Shown: positions 7,878 to 17,222, counted from the first letter of the stretch. The stretch: DNA of 64,000 bases from Coneutiohabitans sp964457925 (GCA_964457925.1 CAYWGH010000003.1:186001-250000); one strand, 5' to 3'. Numbers and translations: made by a program. Notes: generated by a model from the sequence alone, not told the origin.

Positions 7878-8867
7878 ATGGATAAGAAAAGAATCCGTTT
7901 GGTGCTCTTTTCCACATGGGGGAGCGACTACAAGCAAGCCGAGTTCAGCGTCTCGACTTTTGCCGGCATTCTGGCCGGCGGGTTGATCGCGCTTTTTTTG
8001 CTCGGCAGCGGCTTGTTGTTCGGCTCCAAGCTCATCTTTGAGAACTTTTATTACAAAATTCAAGAACGCCGGCAGGCGAAGCTGATGGAACGCTTCGCCG
8101 AGTGGAAAAATCGTGTGGAAGATTTGGCACATCGCTTTGATAAAACCCTGGGCTCGACACGTTCACTTGCTTTGACGATGCGCGAGCCAGGCGAGCCAAA
8201 AACCGCGACCGAGCAACTCGATGGTCGCGGCGGCGCGTTCATCGACGAAGATGACAATATCCTTCCGACGCTGACCGGCGGCCGCGGCGCGCCTGACGCC
8301 AATCTTTACCGCGACGAACCGGAGGCGAAGGAAAACGCCTCCCCTCACGAGCACAACCCCACGGATGTTATCTCCGAGCTGGAGTCACGCTTGAGCGATA
8401 CCCGCGAGGCGCATCAAATCATTTTTGAAAAATTTGAAGAGCGCCGCAAACAGCTCGAACATATCCCCTCCATCAAACCGATTTTCAACGGCCGCATCAC
8501 GGACTTTTTCGGCAAGCGCGTCGATCCCTTCGTGCGCAAAATCCGGCATCATCGCGGCCTCGATGTGGCGGCGCCGTATAACTCACCAGTCTATGCGCCC
8601 GCGGCCGGCACCGTCGAATTCGTGAAGACGCGCTATGTACCCAAGCGTGGGTACGGCCGCGTCGTGATCCTGGATCACGGCTATGGCATCAAAACATTAT
8701 ACGGCCATCTTGCTCAAGTCAATGTGAAGCTCGGCCAAAGAATCGAGCGCTGGGACGTCATCGGCTTGGTGGGCGCCACCGGCCGCGCCACCGGCCCGCA
8801 TTTGCATTATGAAGTTTGGGTCGACGGCAAAGCTCGCGATCCGGGAGAATTCATTATCAATGAGTAA
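7878..8867 (+). CDS. M23-family peptidase (LytM/NlpD-like)
   Basis: Membrane-anchored peptidoglycan hydrolase or its relative. A cytoplasmic N-terminus of about 24 residues is followed by one transmembrane helix (ILAGGLIALFLLGSGLLFG), a charged, partly helical and linker region, and a C-terminal M23 domain. The Zn ligands are present: HHRGLD gives His-x3-Asp and HLHYE gives the His-x-His pair, with GATGRATGPH before it. It is therefore likely an active endopeptidase rather than a degenerate EnvC/NlpD activator. ATG 7878 is preferred because GGAG lies nine bases upstream; ATG 7863 would add five residues. The topology resembles the M23 proteins of FCB genomes annotated as murein DD-endopeptidase. 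Confidence 0.9.
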   Translation: MDKKRIRLVLFSTWGSDYKQAEFSVSTFAGILAGGLIALFLLGSGLLFGSKLIFENFYYKIQERRQAKLMERFAEWKNRVEDLAHRFDKTLGSTRSLALTMREPGEPKTATEQLDGRGGAFIDEDDNILPTLTGGRGAPDANLYRDEPEAKENASPHEHNPTDVISELESRLSDTREAHQIIFEKFEERRKQLEHIPSIKPIFNGRITDFFGKRVDPFVRKIRHHRGLDVAAPYNSPVYAPAAGTVEFVKTRYVPKRGYGRVVILDHGYGIKTLYGHLAQVNVKLGQRIERWDVIGLVGATGRATGPHLHYEVWVDGKARDPGEFIINE

Positions 8868-8929
8868 GCGTGTGAGATCCCCAAATCTGCACCGCATGCT
8901 TTAACGATAATCGCTGTGCCGCAAAGGCG

Positions 8930-9682
8930 ATGAACGAAATGTCATCGCCTTTCTTTTTGCCAAGAAAAAACTTGAGTCTCGCGCAAAAATTCGCTAGGTT
9001 GCGCGGCCGATTCAGCCGTCTAAATTTCTGCAACAAGTTGACTATGTTCTCCCCCAGCGCGCTTAAACAACTCTTACAAACGGCAAAAGCTCGCGTTGCC
9101 CCATTGCCCGGCCTGAAACATTCTGCCGTCCTCTTGATTTTGTTTGAAGCCGGAACGCCGGCGCAAACGCATGCTGTATTCATTATGAAAACGGCGGACG
9201 GTTCGCGTCATGGCGGACAAATCGCCTTCCCGGGCGGACGAGTTGAACCCGAAGATTCCTCCACGCTGGCAACCGCGTTGCGTGAAACACGCGAAGAAAT
9301 CGGCATCGCGCCGGCGCAACTTGAGGTGCTGGGAAGTCTCGGACACTTCAGCACCTTGATGACGGGTTATGACGTTGCCGTTTTCGTTGCGCGCACCCCC
9401 ACACCCTTGCGCTATTTGCCCCAGGATCGTGAAGTCGCGGCTATTTTCGAAATTCCCGTGCGCGTGCTCATCGAACAGTTCGATGCTTCCCTCACCATTC
9501 GGTCGCGTGAAGATTTTTTGAATCTCCATTATCACATTGCGGCCAAACCGTTTGTTAAGTATCAAAATGAAAACTGGCCGGCGCAGCGCCATACCATCTG
9601 CATTTGGGGTCTTACCGCGCGCGTATTGCATCATTTCCTGAGTCTGGTTCATCAAAACGTCGCAAACGTTACGAATCTATGA
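8930..9682 (+). CDS. Nudix hydrolase, CoA-pyrophosphatase-like (NudL family)
   Basis: Nudix hydrolase of the CoA diphosphatase branch. The family-specific motif before the Nudix box is visible (DGSRHGGQIAFPGG). It is followed by GGRVEPEDSSTLATALRETR and EEIGI, matching G-x5-E-x7-REx2EE. Known members split CoA to phosphopantetheine and 3',5'-ADP. The start is uncertain: ATG 8930 or 8939 give an atypical basic N-terminal tail, while ATG 9044 begins at the normal family N-terminus (MFSPSALKQLL) and may be the true start, giving 212 residues. Downstream there is no gene for nearly 400 bases. Confidence is high for the family and moderate for CoA as substrate. Confidence 0.82.
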   Translation: MNEMSSPFFLPRKNLSLAQKFARLRGRFSRLNFCNKLTMFSPSALKQLLQTAKARVAPLPGLKHSAVLLILFEAGTPAQTHAVFIMKTADGSRHGGQIAFPGGRVEPEDSSTLATALRETREEIGIAPAQLEVLGSLGHFSTLMTGYDVAVFVARTPTPLRYLPQDREVAAIFEIPVRVLIEQFDASLTIRSREDFLNLHYHIAAKPFVKYQNENWPAQRHTICIWGLTARVLHHFLSLVHQNVANVTNL

Positions 9683-10059
9683 TTCCGGACATGCTTCCGC
9701 CGCTTTCCTCTTTTAGCATTCCATCCGCCCGATGCTGGGTTACAATTCTGTGACTGGATACGCTCTGCCTTTCGCAGAAGCAATGTAATTACGCAGTATC
9801 ATACTGAAACAAGAAGCTCGGCAAACGGCATGACTAACTCCAGCTTTTCGAAGCGCTGATAATTGGCATCTTTTTTGTCCTCGGTTCATCAGGCAAAAAA
9901 GCGCAACGTTCTTGAGGTTCTGTAGAAATCTTCTTTAAAATTTTGCGCAACGTCTGCAAGGCATGACGCACAATTGCCTGCGAGGGCGCTTGTATAAATT
10001 CTAACAACACAAGCCGCCCTTTGTTAATCGCTGCTTTCGTCATCACCGAGGCCGACAAC
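9683..10059. other. intergenic region before the histidine kinase
   Basis: About 375 bases with no convincing gene. A small minus-strand reading frame here runs into the kinase gene and has no recognisable content. I see no clear terminator or promoter. Confidence 0.5.
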
Positions 10060-11238
10060 ATGTATCCGACGGTATTACCCGCTGATTCCAAAGATTCGCC
10101 TGCTTCACCCCCACTCTCTGAGCAATTTGAGTTCAACCGTCAAGATGATTTTTTGCCCGACGACTGGTGTCCGATTGCCGCCATGTTGGAAGCGATGCCA
10201 GGCGCCTTATGTTGCCTCGATGAGAACTTTATCGTGCGGCATTGGAATCAAGCCATGTCACGTCTCTTGGGCGTTTCCTCCGCGGAGGCGCTCTGGCGGC
10301 CTTTTTTTTCCTTAATACCCAAAAGCTTTGAGCAGGGATTGAAAAAAGAAATACTGCGGCTTTTTGAAGAGGCGCATGCCATTGCTTCACCCAGGCCGCA
10401 GGCGGTGGCGGGAGAATTTCAACAGCGGCACCGGGAAGGAAACCGCTTTACGTTTCGCTACCAACTAAACCTGCTGCCCACCGCCGCGATCGCGCCCCTG
10501 GTCTTGGTGTCGTTGACCGATGTCTCCCTGAAGAGAACGCCGCAGCAACATCACCTGCATGAACAACTTTTGTTGCTGGGCAAGTTGAACACCAGCGTCG
10601 CGCACGAGTTGGCTGGCGCGCTGGATGTGATTTGCCATAAACTGGATGAGATTCTGGGCATCGCGACGCCTCTGGGCAATCAACCGCTCGAAGCCGGACT
10701 GCACGACATCATCACGCAAATCTATCGCATCAGCTATCTCACCAACAACATGGTCAGCCTGGCGCAGCACGGCTCTTCCCATCTCGCGCCGCTGGATATA
10801 AACGAGATGATTCTCGAAGCCCTGGCGTTGCTGCAGCAAACCATGCGTCACGAAGTATTGTGTACGATGGTCTTGGGGCCAAATCTGCCGCCGGTGCCGG
10901 GCGATCCCATCTTATTGCAAATCGTTTTTCAAAATCTCTTAAAATACGCCATTGCGGCGGCGGGCGAAGACGCTGTTCCCAAAGTGCACACTCAGCAACT
11001 GAGTGAAGGGTCGGGAGTGATCATCAGGCTCGAAGATCGCGGGCCAGCGCTGCATGCGCACATGCTCGAACATTTTTTTGACCCAATTCATAATGCCGAA
11101 AAATTCGGTTTAGGGGTGGGATTGGGATTGTTTATCAGCAAGAAAATCATCGAAGCGCATCACGGTAGGATTTTCGTAAACAGCCGCAACTCACACGGCA
11201 CCGAGATTGTGATCGAACTGCCCCACAACACGGCGTGA
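10060..11238 (+). CDS. PAS-domain histidine kinase, catalytic domain degenerate
   Basis: Cytosolic sensor kinase-like protein of 392 residues. An N-terminal PAS domain (about residues 40-165, AMLEAMPGALCCLDENFIVR) is followed by an H-box with candidate phospho-His in SVAHELAGALDVI. A C-terminal HATPase_c domain follows. The ATPase motifs are partly altered: the N-box reads NLLKYAIAA where the Mg-binding second Asn is Tyr, and the G1 box reads DRGPAL in place of DxGxG. The G2 box GVGLGLFISKKII is intact. Kinase activity is therefore doubtful. ATG 10060 has GAGG eight bases upstream; an in-frame TTG at 10021 is an alternative. No response regulator is adjacent, so it is an orphan. Confidence 0.85.
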   Translation: MYPTVLPADSKDSPASPPLSEQFEFNRQDDFLPDDWCPIAAMLEAMPGALCCLDENFIVRHWNQAMSRLLGVSSAEALWRPFFSLIPKSFEQGLKKEILRLFEEAHAIASPRPQAVAGEFQQRHREGNRFTFRYQLNLLPTAAIAPLVLVSLTDVSLKRTPQQHHLHEQLLLLGKLNTSVAHELAGALDVICHKLDEILGIATPLGNQPLEAGLHDIITQIYRISYLTNNMVSLAQHGSSHLAPLDINEMILEALALLQQTMRHEVLCTMVLGPNLPPVPGDPILLQIVFQNLLKYAIAAAGEDAVPKVHTQQLSEGSGVIIRLEDRGPALHAHMLEHFFDPIHNAEKFGLGVGLGLFISKKIIEAHHGRIFVNSRNSHGTEIVIELPHNTA

Positions 11239-11367
11239 TCCGGTTTTGTTTTTCAGCGGAAGTTGTCAAGATCCCGCTTGAGTCTTGAGAATCAAAATCA
11301 GCGATCTGTGTTGCTCTGGCAAGGCTTGGCCGTGGCACCTCTTATGGTAGAACCGCGTCGGGACGTC

Positions 11368-11401
11368 ATCGGATTAAAGAACAAATCGGATTAAAGAACA
11401 A
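11368..11401. repeat. 17-base tandem duplication
   Basis: The 17-mer ATCGGATTAAAGAACAA occurs twice head to tail (11368-11384, 11385-11401), followed by a diverged partial copy (ATCGAATT). It sits between the convergent kinase and glycosyltransferase genes. Likely slippage duplication. Confidence 0.7.
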
Positions 11402-11430
11402 AATCGAATTCAGCACCAACCAATTCAAAA

Positions 11431-12219
11431 CTAATTCTCTGGCCGTCGTGATTGTTGCGCCTCCCAAAGCTTCATATACAAGGCGAGTTTGACCATGGCC
11501 GTGACCAACGCCAGTATCAAACCGTGCATGCCATCGCGCCATCCTTGATGCGCAATAAACTTGTTCCAAAAAGCAGCAAAGGGCCGTACAAAAAAATCCC
11601 ACCAATACACACGTTGGCCGCTGCGGTCCAACGCTTCCAATGAGCTGTAGCGATTCATGCGCGCCAGACTTTCTTCCAGCGTGCGATGAGTAAGATGCAG
11701 CAGATCGTGTTTAAGATAGCCGAGTTCGCCGTCAACAACAAAGCCCTCATGCACATGACTGTTAATGATCGTGGTCTTGTCTCTGCGAAACAAGCGCAAT
11801 TGATAGCCCGGGTACCAGCCGCTGTGCCGGATGAATTTTCCTAAAAACGTGCTCAAGCGAGGCACATAATAGCCCGCCTGCGGCGGCGTCTTTTTGATCA
11901 GTGTTTGAATCTCCTCAGCTAACGGCGGGGTGACGCGTTCATCAGTATCGAGGCTCAACGTCCATTCGCCGGTTGCTTGCGCCAGGGCAAACTGTTTTTG
12001 CGCCGCAAATCCCGGCCACGGCCGAACGAAAATTTTAACGACGATTGCGGGGAAAGAGGCCGCGAATTCCCGGCATACTTTCAACGTATCATCCGAGCTT
12101 TCCGCATCCACGATGACTATCTCATCTGCAAATGCGGCGCTCGCGAGGCAATCGTGCAGGAGAGGCGCCTCGTTTTGTGTGATGATGATAACAGAAAGCA
12201 AGGGGCGAGCTTCTGGCAT
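11431..12219 (-). CDS. family 2 glycosyltransferase (LPS core WaaE/KdtX-like)
   Basis: GT2 transferase of 262 residues. The GT-A fold start (LSVIIITQNEAPLLHDCL), the VDAESSDDT nucleotide-binding motif, and the DTDERV metal-binding DxD are all visible. The WaaE/KdtX-like pattern continues with GWYPGYQLRLFRR and HVHEGFVVDG, typical of beta-1,4-glucosyltransferases of the LPS inner core. A C-terminal hydrophobic stretch may associate with the membrane. It is the last gene of a minus-strand cluster with a heptosyltransferase-like GT9, which supports a role in lipopolysaccharide core assembly. The acceptor is inferred. No ribosome site is visible before ATG 12219. Confidence 0.88.
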   Translation of the reverse strand: MPEARPLLSVIIITQNEAPLLHDCLASAAFADEIVIVDAESSDDTLKVCREFAASFPAIVVKIFVRPWPGFAAQKQFALAQATGEWTLSLDTDERVTPPLAEEIQTLIKKTPPQAGYYVPRLSTFLGKFIRHSGWYPGYQLRLFRRDKTTIINSHVHEGFVVDGELGYLKHDLLHLTHRTLEESLARMNRYSSLEALDRSGQRVYWWDFFVRPFAAFWNKFIAHQGWRDGMHGLILALVTAMVKLALYMKLWEAQQSRRPEN

Positions 12220-12296
12220 ATCGGTAGCAAAGATTTATATTCGCGCCAAACAGAGCTGCCAATACACAAAAACTTTTTTCGTCACTCGGCAGGCTT

Positions 12297-13367
12297 TCAA
12301 GCCCTCTGCACCGCAGCAAAACCCGCGTTCTGCAAACAGAGCTTCACCGTCTGCAACACCTTCTCAACCTCCAATTGTTGCATGCAATCATGCGTCTTAA
12401 TTTTGCATGTCACGCCGTTACACCCAAGACAAGGCAAACCTGCGTTGAAAACGACTTGATGGCCCTCGCCCCACGGGCCTTGCAACTCCGGGCGCGTTGG
12501 GCCATAGATGCCCACCACCCGGGTTTTCATCGCGGCGGCCAAGTGCATGGGACCGGAATCGTTTGAGACCAAGATATGCAAACGCGCAAGCAATGCGCCC
12601 GCTTGCGCCAGGTCCGTCGGCGGCGCAAGCCGCGCCGGCGCTTGCATCTGCCGCGCAATTTCATGGGCATCACGCTGTTCTTCCCGGGCGCCCCACAATA
12701 AAATAATCGTCGCGCCGCAGTCATGCACCAGGCGATCGCCCAATTGCGCGAACGAGGCAAGCGGCCAGCGTTTTGTATACCATCCGCCGGAGGGGTTCAA
12801 TCCCACAACGAGTTTCGCCTGCTCGAGCTTTTGTTCCCGCCACCACGTTGCGACGTCTGCCTGCACTTCTTCGGTATTTTCAACACGCAAATTTTTGGTG
12901 AGGATGGGAATATCCAAGGCCCGCAGAGCGTCAAGATTGAATTCGACTTCATGAACGCGATCACCACGAGGGATAACGAGATGATTATAGGCAAGCCGGC
13001 GCACGCGGAATTTATATCCCACCCGCACCGGGGCCTGCGAAAAATAGGTCAACAATGCGCTGCGCGGGTTGCCAAAAAGATCGAGCACTAAATCATATTT
13101 TTTATCGCGCAGTTTCCGCATCAACGCAAAATTTTTGCGCAGGCGGGTAAATCGCGACGACTGCGCCCAGGCGCGGCGATCTAACACGATCAATTCATGA
13201 ATGGCAGGATGGTGTTGCACGATCGGCGCGCTGGCCGGCTCGGTGAGAAAATCGATGGCGGCATGCGGAAAGGCTGCAGCGAGATTATCCAACACCGGCG
13301 TCGCCAAAATCACGTCGCCGATGGCGCGCAGCTTGATCACCAGAATTTTTTGAACATTTTCAGGCAT
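12297..13367 (-). CDS. family 9 glycosyltransferase (ADP-heptose:LPS heptosyltransferase-like)
   Basis: GT9 protein of 356 residues with the GT-B fold. The N-terminus KILVIKLRAIGDVILATPV is the family hallmark. The C-terminal donor-binding segment SNDSGPMHLAAAMKTRVVGI and YGPT are also present. The C-terminal Cys cluster (CLGCNGVTCKIKTHDCMQ) is common in FCB GT9 proteins. The expected reaction is transfer of heptose from ADP-heptose onto LPS core. The gene lies 77 bases upstream of the GT2 gene in the same direction, consistent with a small LPS-core operon. Acceptor position (WaaC, WaaF or WaaQ type) is not decided. Confidence 0.9.
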   Translation of the reverse strand: MPENVQKILVIKLRAIGDVILATPVLDNLAAAFPHAAIDFLTEPASAPIVQHHPAIHELIVLDRRAWAQSSRFTRLRKNFALMRKLRDKKYDLVLDLFGNPRSALLTYFSQAPVRVGYKFRVRRLAYNHLVIPRGDRVHEVEFNLDALRALDIPILTKNLRVENTEEVQADVATWWREQKLEQAKLVVGLNPSGGWYTKRWPLASFAQLGDRLVHDCGATIILLWGAREEQRDAHEIARQMQAPARLAPPTDLAQAGALLARLHILVSNDSGPMHLAAAMKTRVVGIYGPTRPELQGPWGEGHQVVFNAGLPCLGCNGVTCKIKTHDCMQQLEVEKVLQTVKLCLQNAGFAAVQRA

Positions 13368-13424
13368 CGCCTGGAATCGCCGGAGAGAACATGTTAAGCA
13401 ACGCTTGCGACTATGAATTTATTT

Positions 13425-14594
13425 TCATCCCCGGAACAATTCACGCACAATAATGTTGCGTTGAATCTGGCTCGTGCCCTCATAAATTTGAAAAACTTTG
13501 ACATCGCGCATGAGCTTGGCCACGGGATAATCTTCGATGAAACCATAACCGCCGAAAACTTGCACGGCGTCGGTGCAGACTTTCATCGCCATGTCTGCAC
13601 AAAAAGCTTTGGCAAATGCGGATTGTTTCGAACTCGGCTGGCCAAGGTCCACGAGATAGGCGGCCTGCCACACCAGCAAGCGCGCTGCTTCGATTTGCAT
13701 TGCCATGTCGGCGATCATGTGGCCGATGGCTTGATGCTGCCAAATTGCCTGGCCCATGGTTTTGCGCTCGCGCGCAAATTTGAGGCATTCGTCCAGCGCC
13801 CGCCGCGCCACACCGACCGCGCCGACGGCGGTCGGCACACGGCTGCGATCGAACACGCGCATCGCAAGCACGAACCCCTCGCCCTCGCTGCCGATTAAAT
13901 TCTCCGCGGGAACTTTCACATTGTCAAAAATGACTTCTGCGGTGTTGGAAGCGCGCTGGCCGAGTTTATTGAACGGTTTGGCAACCGAGACGCCCGGGGA
14001 GTTGCGATCTACGACAAATGCACTGATGCCGCGGTACTTCGCATCTTTGTCGGTATAAGCAAACACAGAAAACCATTCTGCCACCGAGGCATTGGTGATA
14101 AACGTTTTTGCGCCATTCAAAACAAAATAATTGCCCTCGCGGCGCGCTTCAGTTTGAATGGCGGCGACATCCGAGCCGGCGGAAGCTTCGGACAAGCAGT
14201 AGGCGGCCATGCCGTTGTTGGCAAGATGGCTGAGATATTTCTGTTTCAAGTAATCGCTGCCCGCCAACATAATCGGCAGCGCCGCCAAGCCGTTGAGCGT
14301 GATGCTCGTGCTCATCCCTGAACAACCATAGGCCAGTTCTTCGGTAATGAGGCATTCCTCGAGCAGTGAGAGCCCGGAACCGCCGTAAACCGAGGGAATT
14401 GTCATGGTGGTATATCCCAATTCCTGCGCTTTACGAATCACGGGCCAGGGAAATTCATGGCTTATGTCGTAGTCGGCGGCAACCGGAATGATTTCGTTGC
14501 GGGTGAATTCCGCCGCCGTCTCTTGCAACAGCTTTTGCTCTTCGGTCAAGGTGAAACTCACGCCGCGCGCCGGCGCTGCCTGTGCCATACTCAT
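13425..14594 (-). CDS. acyl-CoA dehydrogenase
   Basis: FAD-dependent acyl-CoA dehydrogenase of 389 residues, cytosolic. Family signatures are AYCLSEASAGSD (substrate and FAD contact), the C-terminal FGGYGFIEDYPVAKLMRD and IYEGTSQIQRNII, whose Glu is the catalytic base position of short/medium-chain enzymes. It would oxidise acyl-CoA to enoyl-CoA, in fatty-acid or branched-chain amino-acid breakdown; chain length cannot be told. GGAGG lies upstream of ATG 14594 and of a second ATG at 14588, and either may be used. No other beta-oxidation gene is nearby; the methylmalonyl-CoA mutase at 51-53 kb could act in a connected pathway. Confidence 0.95.
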   Translation of the reverse strand: MSMAQAAPARGVSFTLTEEQKLLQETAAEFTRNEIIPVAADYDISHEFPWPVIRKAQELGYTTMTIPSVYGGSGLSLLEECLITEELAYGCSGMSTSITLNGLAALPIMLAGSDYLKQKYLSHLANNGMAAYCLSEASAGSDVAAIQTEARREGNYFVLNGAKTFITNASVAEWFSVFAYTDKDAKYRGISAFVVDRNSPGVSVAKPFNKLGQRASNTAEVIFDNVKVPAENLIGSEGEGFVLAMRVFDRSRVPTAVGAVGVARRALDECLKFARERKTMGQAIWQHQAIGHMIADMAMQIEAARLLVWQAAYLVDLGQPSSKQSAFAKAFCADMAMKVCTDAVQVFGGYGFIEDYPVAKLMRDVKVFQIYEGTSQIQRNIIVRELFRG

Positions 14595-15016
14595 AGACCC
14601 TCCAGCAATTTGACGAGAAGCTGATCGGATTGAACCGCTCGGATCAAGATAATCAACCGCATTAGAAATTTCAAGCGCGGTTGTAACTCTGACGAGGCTG
14701 GGTCACTCTGCTTGTAAGGACAAGGCCGGAGCACGCAGCCCAGTTTTCATGTTGCTCGCGGCAGCGCTTGCCTCTTATTTGGGAATTTTGCGATTAAACT
14801 GACGTTTTCATTACAGAAGCCTACCTTCTTCAACTTCTTCATTGACTATCGCCAGGAACTTCCCTACTTTTCTCAGGCAAATCAAAACTTGTTTGCATGC
14901 ACTCTATCCCGCTGCCGGCGCAGCGGAATGCTTAAATTGGAACAAACAGCCGAACGGTTGGCGCCGATCAGGATTGCCGGGCAACCGTCGGCGGTCACGA
15001 TTACACAAGGACGATC
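14595..15016. other. intergenic region between acyl-CoA dehydrogenase and porX
   Basis: About 420 bases between divergent genes. The only signal I can support is the candidate promoter at 14842-14870 reading toward porX. No RNA gene is recognised. Confidence 0.5.
14842..14870 (+). promoter_or_regulatory. possible promoter for porX
   Basis: TTGACT at 14842-14847 and TACTTT at 14865-14870 with a 17-base spacer. The arrangement is sigma-70-like, and the leader would be about 140 bases. Confidence 0.3.
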
Positions 15017-16588
15017 ATGAGCGAGGCGCGCAGTAAAATTCTCTGGGTTGATGATGAAATCGAATTGTTGCGGCCGCATGTGCTGTTTTTGGAAAGCAAG
15101 GGCTATGCGGTTCATCCCGTCACCAACGCCGACGATGCCGTGCAACTGATTCGCGACGGCTCATTCGATTTGGTTTTGCTGGATGAAATGATGCCCGGCA
15201 AAGACGGCCTCTCGGCGCTGGCGGAAATCAAGGAAATCAATCCCGCGCTGCCGGTGGTGATGGTGACGAAGAATGAGGAAGAACGGCTGATGGAAGAGGC
15301 CATCGGCAGCCGCATCGCGGATTATCTCACCAAGCCGGTGAATCCCAGCCAGATTTTATCCACCTGCAAAAAAATTCTCGACAGCCGCAAAATCACGGGC
15401 GCGCGCGTGTCGCGCGAATACATCGCCGAGTTCAATGCCATTTCACGCCGGTTGCTGGAACCGCTGACGTGGAAAGATTGGATCGGCATCTATCTGCTGC
15501 TTTCGGAGTGGGAGGTCGAGCTGGATCGCCATGCCGATCTTGGGCTGCGCCAGACGCTTGCCGATCAAAAACGCGAGTGTAACGCCGAGTTTGGCAAATT
15601 CATTGAGAAGCATTATCCCAGTTGGGCTGCGGGAGAAGAACGCCCGCCGCTTTCGATTGACGTCGTCAAAAACTATGTCATGCCGCCGCTGCAAGAGGGC
15701 AAGCGCGTCGCTTTTCTCGTGATGGACAATCTTCGTCTCGATCAATGGCTCACCATCGAGCCGCTCATCCGCGAAATGTTTACGGTGAACCGCGAGCATT
15801 ATTTTGCGATTCTGCCGACTGCCACGCCGTATGCGCGCAACGCCATTTTTGCCGGCCTCTTCCCGCGCGACATTCAGCGCGAGCATCCGGATTTATGGGC
15901 ATTCGATAAAGACGACGACAGCAGCCTCAATCGCCATGAACATGCGTTTCTCGAGGCGCAACTGCAACGCCTGAAGGTGCATTTGAGGCCGCCGGTGAAA
16001 TACATTAAGGTTCTCGATCAAAACGAAGCCAAAGCCGTGGAAAAGCAAATCGGCTCATATGCCGAATTGCCCTTGCTCGCGCTCGTGATCAACTTCGTTG
16101 ACATTCTCGCCCACAGCCGCAGCGATTCCGAAGTGTTGCGCGAGATTACGCCGGACGAAGCGGCGTATCGCTCGCTCACCAAATCGTGGTTTGAGCATTC
16201 GCCGCTGTATCGCATATTGCGCGAGCTGTCGCAGCGCGGCAACACGGTAATCGTCACCTCGGATCACGGCAGTATTCGTGGCATGCGCGGCGCGAAAGTC
16301 ATCGGCGATCGCGAGACCTCAACCAATTTGCGTTATAAATTCGGCCGCAGCCTGAAGGCCGACTCCAAGCAGGCCATTATCGTGCAAAAGCCGGAGACGT
16401 ATCAATTGCCTAGCCTGAACGTCACCACCAATTTTCTTTTTGCGAAAGAAGATTATTATTTTGTTTATCCGACAAACTATCATCATTATCTCAACTACTA
16501 TCGTGACAGCCTGCAACACGGCGGGGTGTCGCTGGAAGAAATGATTCTGCCGATCGTGAGGCTGGAACCGATCGGCGCCCGGATATAA
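15017..16588 (+). CDS. porX: PorX-type response regulator with PglZ domain
   Basis: Two-domain regulator of 523 residues. The receiver domain (about 1-125) has the acidic pair Asp12-Asp13, phospho-acceptor Asp56 in LVLLDEMMPGKDG, Thr84 and Lys106 (LTKP). A helical linker leads to a PglZ domain of the alkaline-phosphatase superfamily (about 210-520). Its metal or catalytic motifs are visible: FLVMDNLR (Asp237), PTATPYARN (Thr270 as likely catalytic residue), FVDILAHSR and TSDHG. This architecture is PorX of the type IX secretion system, where known members act with the PorY kinase and hydrolyse oligonucleotides. AAGGA five bases before the ATG supports the start. No porY gene is in the window. 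Confidence 0.93.
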   Translation: MSEARSKILWVDDEIELLRPHVLFLESKGYAVHPVTNADDAVQLIRDGSFDLVLLDEMMPGKDGLSALAEIKEINPALPVVMVTKNEEERLMEEAIGSRIADYLTKPVNPSQILSTCKKILDSRKITGARVSREYIAEFNAISRRLLEPLTWKDWIGIYLLLSEWEVELDRHADLGLRQTLADQKRECNAEFGKFIEKHYPSWAAGEERPPLSIDVVKNYVMPPLQEGKRVAFLVMDNLRLDQWLTIEPLIREMFTVNREHYFAILPTATPYARNAIFAGLFPRDIQREHPDLWAFDKDDDSSLNRHEHAFLEAQLQRLKVHLRPPVKYIKVLDQNEAKAVEKQIGSYAELPLLALVINFVDILAHSRSDSEVLREITPDEAAYRSLTKSWFEHSPLYRILRELSQRGNTVIVTSDHGSIRGMRGAKVIGDRETSTNLRYKFGRSLKADSKQAIIVQKPETYQLPSLNVTTNFLFAKEDYYFVYPTNYHHYLNYYRDSLQHGGVSLEEMILPIVRLEPIGARI

Positions 16589-16703
16589 TCACGTTTTGAG
16601 AATTTAGTCCATCCCGAATGACGCCTTTGCTGTTAGAGCAAACATTTTGGACACAGAGTCAACAGATCAACACTACTAGAATCAGCGTTTATCCGCTTTG
16701 ATA

Positions 16704-17222
16704 ATGAATGTTAGCAAAATCCCCGATTTGGAATTGCAACGCGCTTTGGTAGGCGGTCACATGCTGCAGTTCCGTTCATCTTCTCCGGCAAAAACCCGTG
16801 ATCTTGCCGCACAGGTGGCGCAGCTTATTATCCGCAACAATAAAAAAGGTGACGTCCTGACGCTCATCGGCAACCTGGGCAGCGGCAAAACCACGTTCGT
16901 GCAGGGCTTTTGCGCCGCGCTCGGCGTGCATGAAAAAATCACCAGCCCAACATTTACGCTTATGCACATTTATCACGGCGACGTTTGCCCGATTTATCAT
17001 TTCGATTTTTACCGTTTGAACTCAACGGCAGAAATTGCCGCGCTCGGCGTGGAAGAATATTGGGAAGGCGACGGCATATCGTTGATCGAGTGGCCGGAAC
17101 TCGCCGAGCCGCTGCTGCCGAGTCATCCGTTGGTGGTTCGTTTCAATATGCCCGATTTTGTGGGGGAGCCGGAAACGCGTGAAATCACTCTTGAACGCAA
17201 AGCTGTTTTTTCGAATGATTGA
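16704..17222 (+). CDS. tsaE: tRNA threonylcarbamoyladenosine biosynthesis ATPase TsaE
   Basis: TsaE ATPase of the complex that makes N6-threonylcarbamoyladenosine at position 37 of ANN-decoding tRNAs. The P-loop GNLGSGKTTF, the SPTFTLMHIY switch segment, HFDFYRL, and the ISLIEWPELAEPLLP tail are diagnostic. The protein has 172 residues from ATG 16704; ATG 16761 (MLQFRSSSPAKTRDLA) matches the usual family N-terminus and has AGGCGG upstream, so it may be the real start. It is followed by tsaB and rimI, the standard t6A neighbourhood. The TsaD and TsaC partners are not in the window. Confidence 0.93.
   Translation: MNVSKIPDLELQRALVGGHMLQFRSSSPAKTRDLAAQVAQLIIRNNKKGDVLTLIGNLGSGKTTFVQGFCAALGVHEKITSPTFTLMHIYHGDVCPIYHFDFYRLNSTAEIAALGVEEYWEGDGISLIEWPELAEPLLPSHPLVVRFNMPDFVGEPETREITLERKAVFSND

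Noticed and set aside
9834..10136. Small minus-strand reading frame between Nudix and kinase genes
   Set aside because: It overlaps the kinase start, has no ribosome site or domain, and no neighbours in that direction.
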